A stretch of 64,000 nucleotides of DNA from Asterella californica. Its lineage: Eukaryota > Streptophyta > Marchantiopsida > Marchantiales > Aytoniaceae. The notes under the pieces are model-generated. The model saw only the letters and a list, made by a program, of their open reading frames with translations. It was not told the origin of the DNA and searched no databases. Position 1 is the first letter of the stretch. Each line of letters opens with the position of its first letter. Below are positions 1 through 10,273 of this stretch, in pieces. The DNA is taken from contig JAYKYS010000039.1 in NCBI GenBank assembly GCA_036924285.1, positions 1 through 64,000 of the forward strand, in the 5' to 3' direction. Made by a program: the position numbers and the translations under genes.

Positions 1-2700
1 TTCTGTTCAAGCAGAATTCTACATTGCCTATCTTCAAGGCTAGGGGTTATCCATGTATTTGTTGTAGCTCCGGTCTAGTCTTCTAGTCTTAACTTCTTAA
101 GTACTGGTGATGAGGGTGTATTCCGTCTAACCTGAGATGCCTCCAAAATATTTTGGACTGAAAAGTGCTCCGTTTTGCTATTCGTTTCTTAACTATGGTT
201 CTTTTTCTTTCTCTAGTTTATTAGTCAATTTTACTTCCTTTGGTGGAATGTTTGCTTTCTTTCGATTGCGTTGGGAGTTATGCTTATCAGAGTGTAATGC
301 TTTCTTAAAACTGTTAAAGGACTCCTGTTATGGTGTTCCTTTTGTCAGTGACAACGAACTCGTCGCACTATAGCCATCTGTTTAGCTATCTCTCATCAAC
401 CTGTATTGACTGGCTATCTGGATATGGTGTCATAGTTGCGATTCTTACGTTCATGTTTGTGCCAAGAGGACTTCGAGTAGCAGGTCGCATCAGGCCGCAG
501 TGATCAATGCAAAACTTTCAGGCTAGACCGAATGTGAGGGGCTATAGTGGACTCGTACCCATCGATGCGATATGGGGCCAGATAAAACTGCAGTACAGAC
601 GTTCGCCTTAATGCGAATGTCAGGCCGCATCGTATTGAGTACTCTGCTGCTGCAACTGCTTCCAGGCGACTGATTTATTAGTCTCACCTAACAACAGAGA
701 AAGTAACTGAAAGTCATTCATTCATCCAAGATTTAACATCATGCTTGGCAGGACCCTGCTGGATTCCAGAGCTTGGCTTGTTGCAGTGCGATGCCTTTCG
801 CACTGTAATAATCGCCTTTCATCACGCCACAGCAAGAAATTGTTGGAGGTTCTGTCGTACGCGACGATGACACAAAGAAGTGAAACTCTTGCTCGAATTC
901 CGCATATAATTCTTACATATGCGCTTTTCCATGAACATTTAATTTTACAGTGCTCTGTACATTCAGTGCTTCAGGGTCGGTCATGTTTGAATCTGAACTC
1001 CATAATGTAAAATTCATACCTGGAGAAATTCATAAACGCAAGAGCTTAGATTCCGAAACTCCACGGTACGAGGTAGAAATGAGGAGCACAGGTGAGTCGT
1101 GTGACTCTTAGAATTACGGACGAAGTCCCGTACGAGTCTTTCATTTGATCATAAACTCTCATGCATCTGCGAGGGACTTATGACGGCATGAAGTTGAACA
1201 CTTCCTTCTGACGAGCCGAGTTGATGGACGAAGGAGAAGCGGTGCAGATTATGCCATCGCATCAGACAGTGGGACGGCAGTCTGAGATTTTACTTAAAGA
1301 TTTGCAGTTTTTCTCGTACCTTCTACAAGCGAGGAATTTTCTGAGTAAAACTTACATATCCCACTTTCAGCATCTTGGTTTGTATATGTAGTGTATCTCA
1401 CCTGGTCAAGGAAGTTCTTTTATGCACCGCTAGTACATCCTTTGTTTCAGAGCCTGCAACTTCTGTGGTCCAAGCTTGGCTTGATGATCTGGATACCTTC
1501 TTTCTCTTACAGTATTCCCGCAGTTCACTCTTACATTAGTCGTTTACGTATTTTGAACCAACTTCGGAGTGTTCTGCTTCTTGTTAGCTTCGTCTGTTGT
1601 GTTCCATGTACATGCAGCTCATTTGGCTTAATTTGACAGCAAATGTAAGGGGTACGTAGTCGGCAGTGTACTCGAGTGCTGATCTTTGTCCAGCTCTCGT
1701 TCACGTCCTTCAGCATTCTAGCGTTCCAGTTGGTCATAACTCACGAAGTGTACATTCCTTCACCAAGGTGTTCGTCAGATAACTACGTTGTTCTAATGTT
1801 CACAGTACAAAATCAACAGAGCAGAAAACGTACTATCCTTGAGCCTAGATGCGCAAGTCTCCTTAAGAGACTTGCGTGATCCCGGATCCAGGCTTGGATC
1901 CGTCCCCGTGATACGCGAGGACGAGAAAAAAACTACATGCCATGTCTGAGAGATTAGCATTATGCTGCACCGGATTCAACGTTTGCTTAGATAGCCACGT
2001 TCTGGAAGATGAGGATGAACCGGATGTGTGCTAAAACTCTCGTCATGTCTGGCCCTGCACTTGTAAGATCCGAAGGTGGCGGTGATAATGGTGGATTCTA
2101 GTGATTTGACCTTGAAGCTTCATGATGAAGTCCGATCCTGAAGACAAGCATATGCTTAAGTCTCTTTGTTCCCTTTTTTATTCAGTGTTTGTTATTGTTT
2201 TGAAAATCAACGTGGACCATTGTAGATCATGTCTGCATTTTCAACATTGTAACTTTTTAGATTCATAAATTATGAATTTCCGTAGTGAGAAAGGACGTGC
2301 CGATAATGTCATCCTTAGGTAAGGTTATGGTATACGGAAATGTGTGCTTGCGCTCACAGTCACTCATTGCAAAGAGATCCAGCTTTAGGGATTGCTCCTA
2401 CAGCAGAGATTGCTTCTCCAGTCGTTAGCAGGACTACTTTTCACGGTGTCAACAACGTGACAGTAACAGGGTCCCGCCGTGAATGCAGTGGCTCAGTATC
2501 AGTTGACTGTTTACATTCGCTGGCCATTCGGTTACTGTTTTGGTCCTGCCGCTTAGGACCCTCTTGTGTCTGCGAAGTTGGATGCTTCAACTTTTGATTT
2601 TGGAGACACGAGGAATTGCCACTTAGCGCAATGGTCCGTTCATCGGCGATGAGAAAGATTGCACATCTTTATATGTTTCCATTTCATCTGAGGTTTGGGT
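1..2700. other. AT-rich intergenic DNA
   Basis: I recognise no gene here. Short open frames on both strands (for example 137-373 and 741-1010) lack motifs and look like chance frames. A CAGGYCGCATCAGG-like phrase occurs around 482-500 and 618-632, but I see no repeat boundary. Confidence 0.5.
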
Positions 2701-2710
2701 GTTGTTCCAG

Positions 2711-2799
2711 GGACATGCCTCACCACAGAAGATGCAGCAAACGCTTTGAGGAAACTGGGAATATACATGGATAATGAGGGATTTCTTATTAAATCATAA
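2711..2799 (+). pseudogene. possible isolated terminal exon
   Basis: A TTGTTCCAG acceptor-like site at 2702-2710 is followed by an open frame of about 29 codons ending in TAA at 2797-2799. Its peptide has an amphipathic, real-protein look (TTEDAANALRKLGIYMDNEG). I do not recognise the family and see no matching upstream exon. It may be a stray exon or chance. Confidence 0.15.
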
Positions 2800-2974
2800 G
2801 AAATCCAACAAAAAGCAAAAAAAATAAAAGTTCTGTTAGTAAGATCATCCCGTAACGATAAAAGGTTAATTATAAATTTTTATATTGTGCAGAGTCATGT
2901 CCTGCATGTAATGCCCTGATAAGTTATCGTCAACGTCTCCCGTGATGCCACACAATTTTACGTATTACCTGCTT

Positions 2975-3601
2975 TCATGTTGAGAATGTCCGATAACCTG
3001 TTGACTTCCATATGATGTACTGTACAAAGTTCAATTTGAACCTTTGGACTCTTTGGCCCTTCGGGGCACGCTTATTATTATCGTTTACATTTAGTTGCAA
3101 GCTCTCAATAAGATCCACCCATATTCTCCTTATTTCTTCTCTTCTATATATATATTTCTCATGGGAAGTTACGGAGACTGGCATCATTTCCGTACCAAAA
3201 TTCTGGCTAGTTCGACAACCATCAGCTGAACCCCTAAGATATCTGTCTAAAACGAGTAGATGAAACTGCACATAAACTATATGATCTAAACTGCATTTCC
3301 TGTTGCTCTTATTGTCCAAGCAGACAATAAGAGCAACATACAGCAGAGATTGATTCTTAGTAGGCAGAATTATGTATGGATGGAGCTTTGCCTCGGTTGC
3401 TTTAAAGACCTGATTAGACTTAGCTAAATCCTCCTCAAGCTGCTTACTGTGTTCCTTCAGCCTCACTACCTTTGTCTTTTCTTCATGCAAGCTCACGCTG
3501 CTATCGAATTCTTTTGGGCAGTTTCTTTCAACTTCGTCAATGTCTACAGCTAGGTCTACCGAATTGGAGAGTCTGATTAAAACACATGAAGAGAGTTCCA
3601 C
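2975..3601 (-). pseudogene. coiled-coil protein fragment, unknown family
   Basis: An open frame of 208 codons. Only the N-terminal third looks like protein: residues about 25-75 are charged with heptad-like spacing (LHEEKTKVVRLKEHSKQLEE), typical of a coiled coil. The remainder is cysteine- and tyrosine-rich, lacks recognisable structure, and contains a perfect 16-bp hairpin at 3301-3338, so it is probably non-coding readthrough. A second coiled-coil segment on the opposite strand starts at the same base where this frame starts (3601), which suggests one coiled-coil gene broken by an inversion. No function can be assigned. Confidence 0.25.
3301..3338. repeat. perfect 16-bp inverted repeat, 6-nt loop
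   Basis: Arms 3301-3316 (TGTTGCTCTTATTGTC) and 3323-3338 are perfect reverse complements around the loop CAAGCA. It has no flanking U-tract and lies inside a coding relic, so a terminator role is unlikely. It looks like a template-switch scar. Confidence 0.85.
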
Positions 3602-3858
3602 CTCACCAGGATGCGGTGGACTCTTTAAAAGCTGAGCTCTTGGATGCGAAGGAAAAGATTGTAAGTGTCGAGGAATCTAACGCTGAAAGATCTGAACTTG
3701 GAAACAGCTTACAAGTTGCTGAGGAGAAGGTTACCTAGCTAATGGAGAAGCTAAAGTCCGCACGAGGCAAATTTAGGGATCGTGAGGATATGGCTCACGA
3801 TATAGGATATAGGATCATGAGTCAGTCTCTATTGGTTTCTTTTAGCTCTATTCAATAG
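3601..3858 (+). pseudogene. coiled-coil protein fragment with in-frame stop
   Basis: Reading from 3601 gives a continuous helical, charged peptide (SLKAELLDAKEKIVSVEES, then LGNSLQVAEEKVT), a TAG at 3736-3738, then LMEKLKSARGKFRDREDMAHD and a final TAG at 3856-3858. There is no start codon. Composition and heptad spacing indicate a coiled coil. It adjoins the minus-strand coiled-coil frame that begins at 3601, in divergent orientation. The internal stop and missing ends mark it as a relic. The family is unknown. Confidence 0.35.
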
Positions 3859-4571
3859 AGCCCTTGGCATGATATGAAACATTTTATTTTGCAAATAAAT
3901 CTTTCAAAAATACATAAGTGGGAGTGGAGAAAAAAACAGAATATCTAAGGATATATGAGTAAACTAATCAAGACTTTCATGACTTGTAAATGAATTTCAA
4001 GATCATTCAGTTGTGGTATAGTACAGTTATTATAGAGCCAACGTTATTGGAAGTTATTAATATAATTTTTTTCTCAATATTCAGCAGTTCTTGTCCAGAT
4101 GAATCATAATTTGTAAAGTTGGTGAATAGTTGTAAGTTGATTTTTTATTTAATAGATTTTTATTTGGGATAGAAACAAGAGTTCCGACTGTTACATCAAA
4201 ATGACTGTGACATTCATCTCAATCACGTTCGGCTTGTCTTTCATATTTAGATACGATCTATATTTTCAAGTCTTTAATTTCCGTTCCCCTCGTCGATGCG
4301 CGATGGGGATGATGATTCTCAAGTCTTTAATTAAGCTGTTCAAAAACGATAAAACTATTACCGTCTTCAAGACAGACACCACCAGATTCTTCCCTCGAAG
4401 GAAATCTTCTCTATCTTTGAGGGTTCACTCGAGCTAAAACATCACTAACAAAAAAGTTTAGGCGCTGTATTGTGCAGTTGATTCATTTCCTCTAAATGTG
4501 TCGACGAAGTCAGAGACAAGATTGACGCGCATGCTAAGGAGTGGGTATTGTAACTAGGTGTTGTTGCACAC
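3859..4571. other. AT-rich spacer
   Basis: No gene seen. A phrase of about 65 bp at roughly 4105-4170 (atttgtaaagttggtgaata) recurs in diverged form at roughly 5145-5215, so the segment between may be flanked by an old direct repeat. Confidence 0.35.
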
Positions 4572-4576
4572 CTAGT
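4553..4576. repeat. 9-bp inverted repeat
   Basis: ACTAGGTGT at 4553-4561 pairs perfectly with ACACCTAGT at 4568-4576 around a 6-nt loop. It lies at the 3' end of the 170-codon minus-strand frame. Confidence 0.7.
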
Positions 4577-5084
4577 CACTACATACTGTGGTTGGCCCTC
4601 GCCTTAGGGCTCTTACTACTCTGAAAAGAGGACTGGCAAGGTGCTTCCAGTCACTATCTCCAGCTTTCACGTGCTCGTGCTCCATAGCTTCACCGGATAT
4701 AACCTTCAAGTGCCTTATACAGTTCTGTAGAGCATAGCTGGCAATCCTACTTTCATGGCCTGTAAACTCCCCTTGAGAAGCAGCAGCTTGCCTCTGAGAA
4801 ATACCAGCCAACTGACTACCAGTGGTACTTTTTTCACCCCCTACATCCAACTCTCTCCGGTGTAACTGACTCGCATAGGTATTTAGAAGATACACGGTGC
4901 ATACAATGCTAATGAATGGCTTGCGTTGGTTGACCATGTTGCGGGGGGCTAGAGAGCTTGCACCCTTCCCCACAGGTTGGCTGTTAAAGTCTTTAGACGG
5001 GGCACCTTTTTGACATCCTTCGCTTACCGCTTTACTTGAAATCTTGCCAATAGTCTTCACTTGCTTTTGCAAAATTTGTTTCAA
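4572..5084 (-). CDS. hypothetical protein, 170 codons
   Basis: An uninterrupted frame from ATG at 5084 to a stop at 4572. I recognise no domain. The sequence is rich in Gln, Ser and Arg, has one short hydrophobic stretch near residues 57-68 (FISIVCTVYLLN) and a basic C-terminus (VVRALRRGP). There is no convincing promoter or splice context. It is longer than expected by chance in DNA of this composition, so it is listed, but it could be a fragment or a chance frame. Confidence 0.2.
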   Translation of the reverse strand: MKQILQKQVKTIGKISSKAVSEGCQKGAPSKDFNSQPVGKGASSLAPRNMVNQRKPFISIVCTVYLLNTYASQLHRRELDVGGEKSTTGSQLAGISQRQAAASQGEFTGHESRIASYALQNCIRHLKVISGEAMEHEHVKAGDSDWKHLASPLFRVVRALRRGPTTVCSD

Positions 5085-5624
5085 AAAAGTCGGAGACAGT
5101 CATCGAGTGTGCTGATGCAGCACTTTTAGTGGGTTGAAGAATTTGTAATTTGTAATTTGTAGAATTGATGAATAGTTTTAACTTCATTTTTCATTTAATA
5201 GATTTTAATTTCGTATGGAATCATAGTCACGAAATCTATTTTCTATGAGAGTTGCGAGAGTTAAGCTGACTGTAAAGGTCATTTGAAGATAAGTTGTTTT
5301 AGTCTCGCAGTCCTACCACTTTGCTATAACTTCTTTTATATTCTTATCAACATGATGTGATTACGTTCTACAGGTGAAACAAAGTAATAATATTGATCCA
5401 AAGCAAGACCTAACTGCAGTAAAGTGATAGTATCGATCCAAAGCAAGACCTTCTTTCATAACGACATTTTATCTCTGGAATAAATTTAAAGAGATCATAA
5501 CTACTGCTTTTAATCATGAAGGTAAGACCTAAGACATCTAATTGAAATAGCTTTTTGTCTATGATCATGATTGTATATATTTTATCTATCTTGGATAGAA
5601 AATGATATTATGTGTATTTTTCAG
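5085..5624. other. spacer with short tandem repeat
   Basis: A unit of about 40 bp containing GATCCAAAGCAAGACCT is present twice around 5375-5455. The first exon of the RPA-like gene may lie here, but I cannot place it. Confidence 0.35.
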
Positions 5625-7421
5625 GTTCATATATACGATGGATTCCACTACGTCCAAAAAATGAAAAAGATTTCCACCAATGATATAGCAGGAAATTAAC
5701 CCATAGTACAAATACTAAAGCAGCCAAGTTCTGCTCCAGCATCTCCTGTAAAGTCTCCAAAAAGGAACAAAATAGAACAAGAGATAATTATTCCATCTGA
5801 AACTCCAACTGTAGATAAAAACTTATCTATATTTATGGATAATGTAGAATATGTGAAAAGAAATGATATTTTTGAAGGAATTATATTAAACAAATATGGT
5901 AATATTAATAGATTTATAACAAAAAGCTCATTTCTTCTTTTCGATATGGTTGATCGTCGTATGAAAAAGACGATTACATGTAGTGCTCAAGGCAACAACG
6001 TTATAAACTGGTCAGATAAAGTGAATAGAAATACGTATTCTAGGATACAATACTTTGGTCGTAAGGCCGTGTAGGTAGAGAGACCAGTAAAAACTCTCAG
6101 TCACAGAGAGAATGTCAAATTCATCCTCTTGATCGATGAGCAAACAACAATTCAGACCATTACACCTTGGAGTTCTACTCCAATTTTCAAATTCCGACAC
6201 TTCATGCCTCTCCGAATGTGCATGCGTCATCTTACTGTTTTCGATTCACGACAGTAAGACATATCTGTTGCTGTTATTGCTGTACACGGTGAAAACGAAT
6301 ATCAAAAATTTGAGATCACAATTGTGGATGGTGATTCTGAAGAAGGCAAGATGACGGTAAGTAATTATGTACATTAAATAACTTACGTTTCTAAATTTAC
6401 TTCGCAACTGATTTCAAAATTTTGCATTCATGAAACTTCTAGACTAACACATTTTCTTTTCATATTGTAGTTGATCATCCATTATGATTTCGCAACAGAG
6501 TATAAAAATATTGAGACTCGTTTTCACTCTGGACATGCTGTATTGTTGCACTTGAAATCAGTATCAAGACAGATTTTGTCCACAAGAGAAGAAAATGATC
6601 TTCCAAAGCTACATACACACGCAGCTACTATATGGGCAACTCCTTCGATCCAATCGAGAATTGATGTTTTGAAAAGAGTGCGGAGCGCTCACATCACAAG
6701 AGAAAATAAAAACATCAAGGTATATAAACAATTTTTTATGTGAATAATCAACTTTTCTATTCTCAGATATATCTTATGTTTATAACTTCTTTTCATGTGT
6801 TTAGGTACGTGGTACTTTCAGACCACGTAATTATGATGATAGACCCTACAAATACACATGCGTCACGTGCAATTCGACGCACTTACAAATTCAAGATTTG
6901 AATCATCTTCGAGGCTTTTGCGAAAGTTGTAATCTGGATTGTCAATTATGATCTGTGCTATGGATTGAAAGGTATGTGGAAGATCTTTCCAATGGTAAAC
7001 AATACATGGTCCATGCAAAAGGTAATTGGTTCCAAGATCTAACGGGCCTAGTGGAAACAGAGGTTGTCTAAAATTATGACAGCGACAACCATCGGGATAT
7101 GCTATTGGATCAAATTGAGGAGATCGCTACATTAGAAATTTTCTCGTTTAATTCAAACGGTGATTTTTGTGGATTTGATCAGGTTTATATTTATACTCAT
7201 TTCAATTGTAGAAGTATCATGATGATTTTTAATAATTTCTTTAAAACATTGACTCATGTCATCTCAAATTAATTGCATCAATATAAGAATCGCTATCGAA
7301 TATTACAAAACCACTAATATAATGACATCATTGAACGTCTAACTTTTCTTTTTAACATATCAAGGAGACTACATCTGCTGAGGGAGAATCGTCAAAAACC
7401 TCCACAATTCCAACCGTTTAA
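5625..7421 (+). pseudogene. RPA-like ssDNA-binding protein of the Helentron, with introns
   Basis: Spliced reading gives exons about 5625-6356, 6471-6719, 6805-7182 and 7365-7421, with GT..AG borders (GGTAAG at 6356-6361, TTGTAG at 6465-6470). The first exon opens with a YDGFHYVQ-M phrase like the start of RPA70 OB folds. A second OB-fold-like block follows (residues after 5835, ending IFKFRHF). Exon 3 holds a zinc ribbon CVTC..CESC as in the RPA C-terminal domain. It probably coated ssDNA during rolling-circle transposition. In-frame stops at 5697, 6072 and 6256 and one in exon 3 show decay. The first exon upstream of 5625 is not located. Confidence 0.6.
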
Positions 7422-7853
7422 TCTTTCAACATCGGTAAAGTTCTAAGAACTTTTTTTATATCTAAATAATCTAGTTACACAAACATACGTAACATTGAAC
7501 ACTTCAAGATCTGTTTTGTCTTCTGCATTTATTGTCACTATATATATGATATTTTACATAATTATAGTTTTACCATTGTAGTTAATTTCATATATCTAAT
7601 TTATAATAAATTTTATTTCTGACTTTTATTTTATAGCATTTTTGTTTAAGCATTCAAGTAAATCAATATCAGTTGTAAATATTCCAAGAGAGTTCATTGC
7701 TTGAAGTTTTCCAACAACGCTTTCTTTGATGTTGTTTTTCAGGTATATATCACATGATCAAACGGAGTCTGACCTAAGGTGATATATGTAGAACTTGAAA
7801 TTCTTTTCCAATTGCAACTCTATGAACGTGCGAAACACATGAAACAATAAAGC
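7422..7853. other. AT-rich spacer inside the Helentron
   Basis: Separates the RPA relic from the minisatellite. No coding or RNA signal seen. Confidence 0.4.
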
Positions 7854-8098
7854 CCACGGAGAAACGTATAAACTGAGAGAAACGAAAAACAAAAAGCGCT
7901 TTGAAACAAGAAAGTCCACGGAGAAACGTATAAACAGGGAGAAACAAAAAACAAAAAGCGCTTTGAAACAAGAAAGTCCACGGAGAAACGTATAAACTGG
8001 GAGAACAAAAAACAATAAGCGCTTTGAAACAAGAAAGTCCACGGAGAAACATATAAACTAAGAGAAACAAAAAACAAAAAGCGCTTTGAAATGCTACG
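7854..8098. repeat. 62-bp minisatellite, four copies
   Basis: Units start at 7854, 7916, 7978 and 8039 with CCACGGAGAAAC and contain AAGCGCTTTGAAAC. Copies differ by a few bases. The array gives overlapping open frames on the minus strand that are only a product of the repetition. Confidence 0.9.
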
Positions 8099-8245
8099 AA
8101 ACGCTACGACACGCTTTGAAACGCTTTGAAACAAAAACAAAAAATGCTATGAAACGCTTTGAAACGCTTTGAAACAAAAACAAAAAATGCTTTGAAATGC
8201 TTTGAAACGCTTTTGAAACATTTTTGAAATGCTTTTGAAACGCTT
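8099..8245. repeat. short tandem array of ACGCTTTGAA-type units
   Basis: A run of decamer-like units (CGCTTTGAAA, TGCTTTGAAA) separated by ACAAAAACAAAAA stretches. It continues the 62-bp minisatellite, whose unit also contains GCGCTTTGAAA. Confidence 0.75.
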
Positions 8246-8470
8246 ATTTACGAAATTTACTACCATTCATATGTGATGTGATTCACAAACATCTTTGCGA
8301 ACAAAAACAAATCAAAACGTAAAATTTAATTGAATTGAACGGAAAATTCAAGATTATTTCAAAGGTAAATACATCAGAAACGTTCATTACTCTAAAAACG
8401 TGACATCATTTTATACAAATTACATCAAACATCTTCACGCAGTGAAAATGTATGAAATTTAAACTTAATG

Positions 8471-8662
8471 CAACATATGAAATGTAGCAAATCTTCAAGA
8501 TTACATGATTTATGTGCTTCTGCTCCACACTGTTCTTGCTCAGAAAACTACCCAGATGAGAAGAAAGAGAACTCAAACTTCGTCTCAAACCATAATCAAA
8601 CAACCCAAGTTGAACAGCATGACGGTCATCATAATCAAGTAAGTGGATTACAACCTTTGCAT
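8471..8662 (+). repeat. direct repeat copy 1 (OTU N-terminal region)
   Basis: 192 bp nearly identical to 9034-9226. It begins CAACATATGAAATGTAGC and ends CAACCTTTGCAT. This copy keeps the reading frame that the downstream copy lost by a 1-nt insertion, so it preserves the ancestral N-terminus of the OTU protein. Confidence 0.9.
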
Positions 8663-8715
8663 ACAACAAGGAGCATGTATGGACAGATGTCACAGTAGCG
8701 TAGTAGCTGTCCTAG

Positions 8716-8982
8716 GTGAAGGAGTCATCAAGACCCGTAATACATCCCTGCAGATATATTCAACCTCCAGCTGCTAACAGAATCACTATTCCACTAAAAA
8801 ATCTATTATTAATTCAAAATAATCAAGACGTGGAATCAAAACTAATTATTACAAAAATTCGTGCAAAAGTATCACCTTTTAAAAAAGAAGTTCATAAATT
8901 TATTTATTCTAATTTAGAAGGTGAAATGCATTGCAGTACAAAAGTCAATCATGCTTCAAAATATATATACTTATTGCAATAA
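8716..8982 (+). CDS. 88-codon frame between the two OTU-start copies
   Basis: An open frame ending at the TAA at 8980-8982 that reads like real protein (lysine- and isoleucine-rich, VESKLIITKIRAKVSPFKKE). It lies between the direct repeats and shares the AT-rich codon style of the Helentron genes. I do not recognise it. It may be a displaced part of a Helentron protein or filler copied with the duplication. Confidence 0.2.
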   Translation: MKESSRPVIHPCRYIQPPAANRITIPLKNLLLIQNNQDVESKLIITKIRAKVSPFKKEVHKFIYSNLEGEMHCSTKVNHASKYIYLLQ

Positions 8983-9033
8983 AAAACGGATTGCATTATT
9001 AAATCAAATGTATATTAATTTATACGTTTGAAA

Positions 9034-9226
9034 CAACATATGAAACGTAGCAAATCTTCAAGATTACATGATCTATGTGCTTCTGCTCCACATTGTTCTT
9101 GCTCAGAAAACTACCCAGAGGAGAAAAAAGAGAACTCAAACTTTGTCATCAAACCATAATCAAACAACCCAAGTTGAACAGCACGACGGTCATCACAATC
9201 AAGTAAGTGGATTACAACCTTTGCAT
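9034..9226 (+). repeat. direct repeat copy 2 (OTU N-terminal region)
   Basis: Pairs with 8471-8662. Relative to that copy it has one extra base near 9140 (TTTGTCATCAAAC against TTCGTCTCAAAC), which puts the ATG at 9040 out of frame with the OTU domain. Confidence 0.9.
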
Positions 9227-10132
9227 GATTTTCATGGATTACAATTTCTAAGTTTATCAAACAACAAACATAATGTTCAGATGTCTAAAGATTTGTCTGA
9301 ATTCAAAAAGTGTGAAGATTTCGTATATACTCCAGGAGATTGTATGTTTGATTCGATACAATATTTATTGCATCATAAATTTTCTACCGCATTTTTACGA
9401 AATCAAACTCAAAATGAACTTTATAATATCTACTCAAGAGCTAGAGATACACATGATTCATTACTATTATCTTATTTCATGGAAGATGAATTAAGAGTGT
9501 CGCATCGTGTCGAATCTGTAGATGGATATATAACCAAAGTTGGTAAAATGGCAAAAGAAGGTGGTGCGTGGGGTGATTCTTTATGTCTCTTAGCTTTATC
9601 CTCCGTACTACAAAAACATATACACATCTACAGTTCTACTTCTAGAAAGAATATAATTCAATTTCCAAACAACAACTCGTATCATGTTACTTTCAATCTT
9701 CTATATGATGATAATGAAGGTAGTTCCGGTCATTACTAACCAATCGTATTGATTCGTGATGAATTTCTTACTGAGAAATGGGAGTATATAGTGAAACAAC
9801 TGCAAGATTTACGATTAATTCATCTAAATGTACCAATAGTACAATTAATACATAAATTTATAAGTAAAAATCCTATTTATGAGAATGACTTAAACACTAT
9901 TCAAACTAAAATTTATAAACTAGGTATAGATAAACTAAATATCCAAAAGACCAAAGTAAACCATCCTTTGCAAGATATTGACTCTCACCAATTAAACATT
10001 TTATATTCAGAACTATTATTATTCTATCAGAGATATCCGTATTTATCCATAAGAGATGTCATAAAAAATTTCATACAATCTCATAAACAATATGAGATAC
10101 AACTCTTTAGAATGAAAAAAAACACTTTCTGA
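9040..10132 (+). pseudogene. OTU-family cysteine protease of the Helentron
   Basis: The OTU core lies at about 9290-9739. The catalytic Cys is in PGDCMFDSI (codon 9341-9343) and the catalytic His is in SSGHY (codon 9731-9733), with the expected hydrophobic strand HVTFNLLY before it. OTU proteases cleave ubiquitin-like tags. In Helentrons such a domain accompanies the transposase, role not established. The frame is broken by the 1-nt insertion near 9140 and by TAA at 9737-9739 directly after GHY, where a Gln would fit. The same frame then runs on to 10132 as a Lys/Ile-rich tail without known domain. Confidence 0.75.
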
Positions 10133-10273
10133 CATAATAAAACAATACAAAATAATGAATAAGACTAATTCAATTAACACATCTAACCGTATTTCTAAAA
10201 AACGGAAAAACTATCATTAGAAGAAAAACACGTAGATACTTACTCCAAGTCTTTACTCGACGTTCCATATCAT

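Noticed and set aside
3301..3338. Rho-independent-type terminator
   Set aside because: The context is eukaryotic and no T-run follows the hairpin.
7854..8098. CRISPR-like array
   Set aside because: Units are contiguous minisatellite copies without spacers, no cas genes, and the context is eukaryotic.
7758..8140. Three overlapping minus-strand frames rich in Phe/Leu repeats
   Set aside because: They are produced by the 62-bp minisatellite in three frames. No start or promoter context and no membrane-protein family.
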